Part shown: positions 1-5,359 of the stretch, piece by piece
Position numbering within the stretch: the stretch's first letter is position 1
Layout: every line of letters starts with the position of its first letter
Notes under the pieces: generated by a model
Database searches by the model: none
What the model saw: only the letters and a program-made list of their open reading frames with translations
Told to the model about the DNA's origin: nothing
Position numbers and translations under genes: made by a program
Assembly: GCA_945827765.1 (NCBI GenBank)
Contig: CALZPS010000124.1
Span: 1-5,359 of the forward strand
Direction: 5' to 3'
DNA from: an uncultured Lachnospiraceae bacterium
GTDB taxonomy: Bacteria > Bacillota > Clostridia > Lachnospirales > Lachnospiraceae
DNA length: 5,359 bases

Positions 1-1558
1 TGATTATTCTTGTTTCTTCTTCGTCGAATCCGCCACATTCCGCTGCTTCAATACTGTTTCCCACATAAATACGGTAATATCCTTTTGATAAAATATACGC
101 CGCTTTTTCTTCCGAATATGAAGTCAATACTTTCACCGGAACATGAACCGAAATCTTCTGTTCCTCTCCCGGAAGCAGTTCCTTTGTTTTTTCAAAGAAT
201 ACCAGTTCTTTTTCCGGCTGCTCCAATTCTGATTCCGGTTTGCCTACATAAACCTGAACAACTTCTTTTCCGGCTTTTTCCCCGACATTCTTCACATATA
301 CATCCAGTTCCAGTACTTCCCCGTCAAATCGAATATTCTCCTGCCTGATACAAAACTCCGTATAACTTAATCCGTAGCCAAACGGATACGCCGCTTTTTT
401 CCTGAATGTTGTAAAATAACGATATCCCACATAAATGTCTTCCTCGTAACAAGTATCCACATATATATTTTCATCTGCTGTCAGACGTATTTTATCCACA
501 CAGTCATAGAAATTTTTCGACGACGGAATATCAAAATAATCCTTTGCCCATGTATCCGGCAGCTTCCCTGACGGATTTACAGCCCCGCTCAGGATATCCA
601 CAAGTGCCGGTCCTGCAAGCATTCCACCAAATCCCGAATATATAAGTCCTGCAACTGCATACTTTTCTGCAAATGTCACATCAATCGGATATCCGACATT
701 TAAAATCACAATTGTCTTTGCAAATGTATCCGTTATTTTTGCAATAAGTGCTTCTTCATCCTCGCTCAGATAGTATTCCCCTTTCGCCGTGGAAGCATCC
801 TGGTTTTCTCCTGCTGCACGTGTCAGGAACACGATTGCCGTATCGGACAATTTCTTTGCACGCATCAACATCTCGTCCCCCGGTATCTCATCCCTGTCGC
901 AGCCGTAAAATTCAACCAGTTCTTCATTCAGTGAATAAGCTTCTCCTTCCCTGACAGCCTCCACAAAATTAACACTGTAGCGAGGATTGATTTTGCCTGC
1001 CCCCACTGCTCCGATACGAAATTCGTGAATACCTCTGCCAAACAGATTCAATACCGTTCCCTTCTTCAGCGGAAGAACTTCCGCCGCATTTTTCAAAAGA
1101 ACGATTCCCTCCCTGGCGGCTTCCAGTGCAATCTGTTCATGTGTTGCATCTTCCGGCTTCGGTTTCACTTTTTCCACACCTCTGACCGTAAAATCCTGCG
1201 GATTCATCTCATTCCCATCCATATCCACAAAACCTTCCACGTGAAGTTGATATTCCCGACCGTACTCTGTCACAAGTCCCCGAAGCGGAATTCCAAGCAC
1301 CCACATATTCCCCATAACTTCCATATACTGGTTGATACAGCCGGATACCACCCTGCTATCTAATGTGACGGTTCCCTGAATATCCGGATTCATCGGCTTT
1401 GCCCACATCATAAGCAGACAGCCGGATAAGCGACGATCCAGCATAAAATACAATCCATCAATATCATGGAAATCATACTCCAGCGGTCCCATTTCAAAAA
1501 GCAATGGTTTATCTTCTTTTCCTGTCGGAAGCTGTTCCCAAAAATCTTCCATTCCCAT
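1..1558 (-). CDS. Glycoside hydrolase family 3 enzyme, swapped domain order, 5' part only (runs off left edge)
   Basis: The reading frame is open for 519 codons from ATG 1558 to the left edge. Residues 1-130 form an unassigned, probably beta-rich domain. Residues 140-400 are a GH3 C-terminal alpha/beta domain: AREGIVLLKN (148-157), LSGAVNPSGKLP (323-334) and PFGYGLSYT (392-400) are family hallmarks. E251 in AGENQD aligns with the acid/base Glu of Thermotoga-type GH3 beta-glucosidases (SGEGYD followed by YLSDDE; here YLSEDE). Residues 415-502 are a fibronectin-III-like GH3 domain. The GH3 barrel carrying the nucleophile Asp (SDW motif) is not upstream, so it should follow beyond position 1, as in Ruminococcus/Butyrivibrio-type reversed GH3 enzymes. 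No signal peptide is seen, so it is probably cytosolic and cleaves imported beta-glycosides; the exact sugar is unknown. ATG 1558 is preferred over ATG 1552 because AGGAGG lies 7 nt upstream. It is divergent from the araC-type gene, which may control it. Confidence 0.9.
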   Translation of the reverse strand, partial: MGMEDFWEQLPTGKEDKPLLFEMGPLEYDFHDIDGLYFMLDRRLSGCLLMMWAKPMNPDIQGTVTLDSRVVSGCINQYMEVMGNMWVLGIPLRGLVTEYGREYQLHVEGFVDMDGNEMNPQDFTVRGVEKVKPKPEDATHEQIALEAAREGIVLLKNAAEVLPLKKGTVLNLFGRGIHEFRIGAVGAGKINPRYSVNFVEAVREGEAYSLNEELVEFYGCDRDEIPGDEMLMRAKKLSDTAIVFLTRAAGENQDASTAKGEYYLSEDEEALIAKITDTFAKTIVILNVGYPIDVTFAEKYAVAGLIYSGFGGMLAGPALVDILSGAVNPSGKLPDTWAKDYFDIPSSKNFYDCVDKIRLTADENIYVDTCYEEDIYVGYRYFTTFRKKAAYPFGYGLSYTEFCIRQENIRFDGEVLELDVYVKNVGEKAGKEVVQVYVGKPESELEQPEKELVFFEKTKELLPGEEQKISVHVPVKVLTSYSEEKAAYILSKGYYRIYVGNSIEAAECGGFDEEETRII

Positions 1559-1565
1559 GTTGAGT

Positions 1566-1574
1566 CCTCCTTTT
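1566..1574 (-). promoter_or_regulatory. Ribosome binding site of the GH3 gene
   Basis: On the minus strand, AAAAGGAGG ends 7 nt before ATG 1558. This is a near-perfect Shine-Dalgarno sequence at ideal spacing. The second in-frame ATG (1552) would be 13 nt away, so this site decides the start codon. Confidence 0.85.
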
Positions 1575-1606
1575 AAATACTTTCATTGAGTTATCTATAA
1601 AATATC

Positions 1607-1620
1607 AAATCATATGATTT
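1607..1620. repeat. Perfect 14-bp palindrome in the divergent promoter region
   Basis: AAATCATATGATTT is identical to its own reverse complement; the symmetry stops at 1606/1621. It lies between the GH3 start and the tandem repeats, and overlaps the possible GH3 -10 box. It could be a dimeric repressor operator. Because the DNA here is AT-rich, chance remains possible. Confidence 0.6.
1609..1614 (-). promoter_or_regulatory. Possible -10 box of the GH3 gene promoter
   Basis: The minus strand reads TATGAT, five of six matches to TATAAT. It would place transcription start near 1602, about 44 nt before the GH3 start codon. No good -35 hexamer lies 16-18 bp upstream; that position is occupied by the tandem repeats at 1625-1647. 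A weak -35 overlapped by an activator site is typical of AraC-family-dependent promoters, but this is inference. TATGAT is also part of the 14-bp palindrome, so the match may be incidental. Confidence 0.35.
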
Positions 1621-1624
1621 TTGT

Positions 1625-1647
1625 ATTACAATATTGATTACAATATT
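1625..1647. repeat. Two perfect 11-bp tandem repeats, possible AraC-type operator
   Basis: ATTACAATATT occurs at 1625-1635 and again at 1637-1647, a period of 12 bp. The same stretch can be read as an inverted repeat, AATATTG (1630-1636) and CAATATT (1641-1647), around a 4-bp spacer. AraC-family proteins carry two DNA-reading helices and often bind tandem sites next to the -35 region, which is where this pair lies relative to the possible GH3 -10 box. Binding by the neighbouring regulator is inferred, not shown. Confidence 0.6.
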
Positions 1648-1659
1648 TCAATTTTGTCC

Positions 1660-1688
1660 TTGTTTTTATAAATAGAACGCCTTATAAT
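1660..1688 (+). promoter_or_regulatory. Sigma-A type promoter of the araC-family gene
   Basis: A perfect TATAAT (1683-1688) lies 17 bp after TTGTTT (1660-1665), which matches the -35 consensus in its important TTG. Transcription would start near 1695, giving a 5' leader of about 56 nt before ATG 1751. This is the best promoter in the spacer, and it fits low constitutive expression of a regulator. Confidence 0.65.
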
Positions 1689-1690
1689 TA

Positions 1691-1698
1691 GTATTACA
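1691..1698. repeat. Third partial copy of the tandem repeat element
   Basis: GTATTACA here is identical to 1623-1630, the start of the first tandem repeat, at a distance of 68 bp. It covers the predicted araC transcription start, so it could serve autoregulation. At only 8 bp in AT-rich DNA, it may be chance. Confidence 0.3.
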
Positions 1699-1737
1699 TC
1701 CATTTCAAAGAGAGTTTAAAAGTACGGTTTTACCTGG

Positions 1738-1744
1738 AAAGGAG
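1738..1744 (+). promoter_or_regulatory. Ribosome binding site of the araC-family gene
   Basis: AAAGGAG ends 6 nt before ATG 1751, good Shine-Dalgarno strength and spacing, and supports this start. The site sits in the loop of a small 5-bp hairpin, TGGAA (1735-1739) with TTCCA (1747-1751), whose 3' arm includes the A of the start codon. That hairpin is weak and may not matter. Confidence 0.8.
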
Positions 1745-1750
1745 TCTTCC

Positions 1751-2950
1751 ATGATTACTGATTTAAAGGCATTTTGTGAATTATTTTATGCATCAACCTC
1801 CATACCGATTGGCTATTACCACGCTTCACCCGACGATGACTGTTCCTTTCCTTCGATTTTGGAAGACCCGTCTGTTTTTAAAGGCATCCTGTCCGGTTTC
1901 CGACATTTCACAAAAAACCCGGACTATTTTATCGCGCAGTCCTTCGGCTATTATGGTTATATAAAGCCGGAGCATGCTGATTGCGTAATCATCATTGGCC
2001 CTGTATTCAGCACACCTATTTCAGATCTTACACTTCGCACTTTCATGCAGGAATGGGCAATCAGTCAGGAACACAAACCGGATATACTCCAATTTCTGGT
2101 CAATATTCCTCAGATTTCCTTTAACCAGTTTCTCCAGACACTTGCCTGGCTTCACCTGTGTTTCAACGATGAATATATTTCTGTTGGACAGCATTTTAAC
2201 CTGGAAAACACAAGCATCATCAGCGAGTTTTCCAATGTACATTCCAATCAGGTGATGAATGCAAAGGAAGAACAGCATTTTCATAATACCTACCATTTTG
2301 AACAGAAACTTTTGCAGTATATTCAAAATGGAGACGTCGAAAAAATGAAAACATTGTTAAACACCCCCTCCAAATTATCAGGTGGTCTTATGGCTGACAA
2401 CTCCCTCCGGCAGGAAAAGAATGTTTTCATTACAACTGTCGCAATTGTTACAAGAAGTGCCATTGCCGGAGGAATGGATATGGAACAGGCTTACCAGCTT
2501 GCCGATGTATATATCCGTGAATGTGAAAAGCTGCAGAATATTTCCCACATTGAAACCTTGTCTTATTCTATGCTGATTGATTTTACGGAACGGGTTTCGC
2601 AAAATAAAATTCCTCAGGGAATGTCTCTGGAAATATTTGAATGTATTCAGTTTATTACTCACCACATCAACGAATCCGTTCGGGTTGGCGATGTAGCTGA
2701 GCATATCGGAAGAAGCCGCTCTTATTTGACAAACAAGTTCAAAAAAGAGCTCGGCTTCGATGTCTGCAGCTTCATTATGCGGTGTAAGCTGGAAGAGGCA
2801 AAAAGTCTCCTGACGTATTCGGATAAGACATTAAGCGAAATCAGTAACTATCTTTGTTTTTCCAGTCAGGCTTACTTTCAGACTGTATTTAAGAAAAAAT
2901 ATGGTCTGACTCCGACACAGTATCGGAATCAGACCCATAAAATCTACTAA
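1751..2950 (+). CDS. AraC/XylS-family transcriptional regulator
   Basis: This is a complete 399-residue cytosolic regulator. Residues 1-175 are an effector or sensing domain with IIIGPVFSTPIS at 80-91. Residues 180-290 are helical and carry the LRQEKN (219-224) and RSAIAGGMDMEQAY (235-248) style common in longer Firmicute AraC proteins. Residues 295-395 are the AraC DNA-binding domain: a first helix-turn-helix at about 311-332 (VGDVAEHIGRSRSYLTNKFK) and a second at about 359-382, ending in the family signature GLTPTQYR (385-392). The N-terminal domain is not the arabinose-binding cupin of E. coli AraC. It resembles the sensing region of regulators such as those of YSIRK surface proteins, from memory, so the ligand is unknown. 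Lying between two glycoside hydrolase genes, it probably controls the divergent GH3 gene and possibly itself. Its last 33 bp of conserved codons also encode a terminator for the opposite strand. Confidence 0.93.
   Translation: MITDLKAFCELFYASTSIPIGYYHASPDDDCSFPSILEDPSVFKGILSGFRHFTKNPDYFIAQSFGYYGYIKPEHADCVIIIGPVFSTPISDLTLRTFMQEWAISQEHKPDILQFLVNIPQISFNQFLQTLAWLHLCFNDEYISVGQHFNLENTSIISEFSNVHSNQVMNAKEEQHFHNTYHFEQKLLQYIQNGDVEKMKTLLNTPSKLSGGLMADNSLRQEKNVFITTVAIVTRSAIAGGMDMEQAYQLADVYIRECEKLQNISHIETLSYSMLIDFTERVSQNKIPQGMSLEIFECIQFITHHINESVRVGDVAEHIGRSRSYLTNKFKKELGFDVCSFIMRCKLEEAKSLLTYSDKTLSEISNYLCFSSQAYFQTVFKKKYGLTPTQYRNQTHKIY
2891..2939 (-). terminator. Intrinsic terminator of the GH2 gene, embedded in the araC coding sequence
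   Basis: The arms are GGTCTGA + TCCGA (2903-2909, 2911-2915) and TCGGA + TCAGACC (2923-2927, 2929-2935), around a 7-nt loop. The unmatched pair 2910/2928 is C-A in plus-strand RNA but a U-G wobble in minus-strand RNA, so the minus RNA forms 13 continuous pairs. A further TAT/ATA extension is possible past one bulge. On the minus strand the stem is followed at once by ATATTTTTTCTT; on the plus strand no T-run follows. It begins 37 nt after the GH2 stop codon, so it should terminate GH2 transcription. Confidence 0.82.
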
Positions 2951-2971
2951 TATACCAGACTGGGCATCTTT

Positions 2972-5347
2972 CTATTTGATGTTCAGAACGAGTTTTTCTT
3001 CTGCAAAATTTACTGTTGAAATGGTTACGACTGCCTCCCCCGGACATTTTGCAGCCCGGATTACTGCCATTACACTGCCGTCATAGGTATTCCATGTATG
3101 AGACTGGTAACTTCCTTCGCAGCTCGGATCTGCACTTCCGAATCCCTGCAATGCAGCACATCCCTCTACTTTCATTGTAACTGCTGCGCTTTCCCGACGA
3201 TTGAAATTTCCTGCTGCGTCTTCCAGTCTGATTTTTATGAAAGTAAGACTTTCTCCGTCAGCAGGAAGTTCATTCCGGTCAGCTTCAACCTTAAGCTTCA
3301 CCGCTTTCCCTGCTGTCTGTAAGACAGTCCGACCTGCCTCCGCCCCGTTCAGATAACTGACTGCCTCCAGCTTTCCCGGATGATAAGGTACTTCATACGT
3401 CACAACATATACTCCGCCAATCGACTTTCGTCCTAGACTTTCCCCATTCAAGAACAGTTCTACTTCATCTGCATTGGCATAAACATCCACACTTGCTGTT
3501 TCCCCTTCATATCCCGGCCATGTCCAGCTTGCAAGATTATCCTTCCACATCCATGGTGTCTTTCCGACTTCAATTCCTGCCTTATCCATCCGAAGTACAC
3601 CGATAGACGGTGCATGACCAATTCCGAACACTGCCTGCCGCAGATAACTGATTGGTTTACGATCACCAAGAATATCAATGTCACCGATACCTGCCAGTCT
3701 GTCCGGCCAATGCGCTGAAAAATTCACTCCTCCATTATAATGGAATATACCGCATCCGGCTTCTCCCAGATAATCATATCCGGTCCATGTAAAGTCTCCT
3801 AACACATGTGGATTGCGCTTTACGATATCCCACAAATGAACAATGTCCGCCGGAAAAGTCTCTGTGCCAAGCACAACCCGATTCGGATGACGTATGTGAT
3901 CTTCTTCATGTAATGCCGTCAGATAATTATATCCGGCAATGTCATTTGCCGCAGCAAATTCTCCTATCATTTCTTCCAGAATCGGACTGGTGGCAATCGC
4001 ATCTGCCAGCGGTCCCACCATAACCTCAGCCATCCCATTGATTTCATCTGCGCCTCCACGCTTCTGCTCATCCGGCTGCTGCATCGCTTCAAGCTGCTCC
4101 GGAGTCATCCCTGTAGCCTGGCACATAATTTCACCCATTCGGTCATTTCCTGCCATCAGACCATTGATTCCGTTCGTCGTATAGCGTGTGGCATCCAGCC
4201 GTTTCATTTCTGCATGAATCCTCCGATTCCATTCTGCCCCTTTTGAAGTGCCCGCCTCCGGAATCTCATTTCCGGTCGAATACAAAATCACGCATGGATG
4301 ATTATAGTCTTTTTCCACCATGTCCCATGCATCCTGCTTCCAATGTGTCGGGAAATAATTTGCATAGTCATGAGGATTCTTTGTCCGAGTCCACATATCA
4401 CTCAGTTCATCCATCACCAGCATCCCCAGTTTATCACAGGCATCCAGCATTGCCTTACTCATCGGATGATGTGCACTTCGAAGAGCGTTAAATCCGGCTT
4501 CCTTCATCTGGCGGCAGCGCCGATACTCAGCATCCGGAAATGTTGCCGCTCCGATAATCCCATTATCATGGTGAATACAGGTTCCCCTCAGTTTCGTTGG
4601 TTTACCGTTCACTAACAGCCCATGTTTTGCATTCAGCCGAAGTGTACGGATTCCTGTTGAAATATTTACACTGTCTATTGGATTCTCATCCTCAGAAATT
4701 GTAATCCGGCAGGAGTATAGATTTGGTGTTTCATCACTCCACAATGCAGGATGTTCTACAAGCAAACGCTGACAGCACATCTGCGTGCTTTCTCCAAAAA
4801 CAGTTACCGGTATGTGTTCTGCGGCTGCTTCCGCCCCATTCGGTCCGGTCAATGTAATTTCCACCTGTACCGTTTCGGAAACCATTCCCCGATTACAGAT
4901 TGGAACCTCTACTTCCACGACTGCCGCCTCACAGTCAGCTTCTCTTGTTGTAACACGCACCCCCTGAGCAGGAATATGCACAGTCTTTCCCACCCATGCA
5001 TACACAGGACGGTATACCCCCGCGCCACTATACCAGCGGCTGGACTGCTCTATACTGCATACTTCTACTTTCAGTTCATTTTCCTGTCCATACTTCAGAT
5101 AACCGCTGACGTCTGCAAAAATGCCTGTATATGGATTCACATGCTCTGTTACAAGATCCCCGTTCATATAAATACGGCAGGTATCTGCAACACCTTCAAA
5201 TTCCAAAACAACTGTACATCCCTTCCACGCTTCCGGAATCTCCCACTTTTTCATGTAAGTATATTCACCGCCCGGATAAAATCCTGTCTGATGTGCATTC
5301 GCAGTTGCCGGAGTTCTTTCCTGATAAATCATGGCATCATGGGGCAA
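2972..5347 (-). CDS. Glycoside hydrolase family 2 beta-galactosidase-like enzyme, N-terminus missing or disrupted
   Basis: There are 791 residues from TTG 5347, the first possible start, to TAG 2974-2972. Domains: truncated GH2 sugar-binding sandwich (1-125, with RWYSGAGVYRPV at 104-115), immunoglobulin-like domain (127-235), TIM barrel (236-575), DUF4982-like domain (595-665) and a C-terminal Ig/invasin-like domain (675-790). Acid/base E361 lies in STGNE, nucleophile E496 in GTETFP, followed by GDFTWTGYDYLGEAG. The N-K-G pattern of beta-glucuronidases was not seen, so beta-galactosidase-like activity is favoured; this is inferred. Family members normally have about 25-35 residues before LPHD. 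Here LPHD begins at the TTG, and an in-frame TAA (5359-5357) lies three codons upstream. Neither TTG 5347 nor ATG 5332 has a visible Shine-Dalgarno site. The gene may be a nonsense or frameshift mutant, or the last base may be wrong. It converges on araC with a 21-bp gap. Confidence 0.88.
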   Translation of the reverse strand: MPHDAMIYQERTPATANAHQTGFYPGGEYTYMKKWEIPEAWKGCTVVLEFEGVADTCRIYMNGDLVTEHVNPYTGIFADVSGYLKYGQENELKVEVCSIEQSSRWYSGAGVYRPVYAWVGKTVHIPAQGVRVTTREADCEAAVVEVEVPICNRGMVSETVQVEITLTGPNGAEAAAEHIPVTVFGESTQMCCQRLLVEHPALWSDETPNLYSCRITISEDENPIDSVNISTGIRTLRLNAKHGLLVNGKPTKLRGTCIHHDNGIIGAATFPDAEYRRCRQMKEAGFNALRSAHHPMSKAMLDACDKLGMLVMDELSDMWTRTKNPHDYANYFPTHWKQDAWDMVEKDYNHPCVILYSTGNEIPEAGTSKGAEWNRRIHAEMKRLDATRYTTNGINGLMAGNDRMGEIMCQATGMTPEQLEAMQQPDEQKRGGADEINGMAEVMVGPLADAIATSPILEEMIGEFAAANDIAGYNYLTALHEEDHIRHPNRVVLGTETFPADIVHLWDIVKRNPHVLGDFTWTGYDYLGEAGCGIFHYNGGVNFSAHWPDRLAGIGDIDILGDRKPISYLRQAVFGIGHAPSIGVLRMDKAGIEVGKTPWMWKDNLASWTWPGYEGETASVDVYANADEVELFLNGESLGRKSIGGVYVVTYEVPYHPGKLEAVSYLNGAEAGRTVLQTAGKAVKLKVEADRNELPADGESLTFIKIRLEDAAGNFNRRESAAVTMKVEGCAALQGFGSADPSCEGSYQSHTWNTYDGSVMAVIRAAKCPGEAVVTISTVNFAEEKLVLNIK

Positions 5348-5359
5348 ATCAATATTTTA

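Noticed and set aside
10..1363. Plus-strand open frames of 68-112 codons opposite the GH3 gene
   Set aside because: They are antisense shadows of a clear GH3 reading frame, with no ribosome binding sites and low-complexity Pro/His/Ser-rich translations.
1717..1732. TAAAA-N6-TTTTA dyad in the araC leader, considered as a catabolite-response (cre) site
   Set aside because: It does not match the cre consensus core, and 5-bp A/T arms are expected by chance in AT-rich leader DNA.
2951..3020. Possible plus-strand terminator for araC after its stop (T-run near 2993)
   Set aside because: No stem of more than 4-5 bp directly precedes the T-run; GTTCAGAAC has too small a loop to fold. I cannot support a terminator for the plus strand here.
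3313..3327. Inverted repeat CTGTCT-GTA-AGACAG inside the GH2 gene
   Set aside because: The stem is only 6 bp with a 3-nt loop, there is no T-run on either strand, and it lies within well-conserved coding sequence. A chance palindrome is enough.
4258..4275. Inverted repeat CCGGAA-N6-TTCCGG around the GH2 acid/base codon
   Set aside because: The 6-bp arms lie in coding sequence and the codons are explained by the conserved GNE motif. No regulatory context.
3098..4967. Plus-strand and other-frame open stretches of 60-105 codons over the GH2 gene
   Set aside because: They overlap a fully conserved GH2 frame, show no recognisable domains or start signals, and look like shadow frames.

Overview
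The window looks like part of a carbohydrate-use locus from a low-to-mid-GC Firmicute, most likely a gut Lachnospiraceae-type Clostridia. This rests on the A-rich AGGAGG ribosome binding sites, the AT-rich spacer and the style of the three proteins. It is an inference, since no rRNA or other marker gene is present.

There are three genes. (1) Positions 1-1558, minus strand: the first 519 residues of a glycoside hydrolase family 3 (GH3) enzyme that runs off the left edge. Its GH3 C-terminal domain and fibronectin-III-like domain come first, so the catalytic barrel is expected beyond position 1 (the reversed, or swapped, GH3 order). An unassigned domain of about 130 residues precedes them. (2) Positions 1751-2950, plus strand: a complete 399-residue AraC/XylS-type regulator. 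(3) Positions 2972-5347, minus strand: a glycoside hydrolase family 2 (GH2) beta-galactosidase-like enzyme with both catalytic glutamates and a DUF4982-like C-terminal region. It lacks the usual N-terminal start, and an in-frame TAA sits three codons ahead of its conserved LPHD motif at the window edge.

The 192-bp spacer (1559-1750) between the GH3 and araC genes is a divergent control region. It holds a good sigma-A promoter for araC, a perfect 14-bp palindrome, two perfect 11-bp tandem repeats and a third partial copy near the araC transcription start. These are plausible operators for the adjacent regulator. The araC and GH2 genes converge with only 21 bp between their stop codons. A strong intrinsic terminator for the GH2 transcript lies inside the 3' end of the araC coding sequence.

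The simplest model is that the regulator senses a glycan-derived signal and controls the divergent GH3 gene, itself, and perhaps the GH2 gene. The two enzymes would then remove non-reducing-end sugars from a plant or host glycoside. No transporter is visible, and the substrate cannot be deduced here. No RNA gene, mobile element or CRISPR array was seen.
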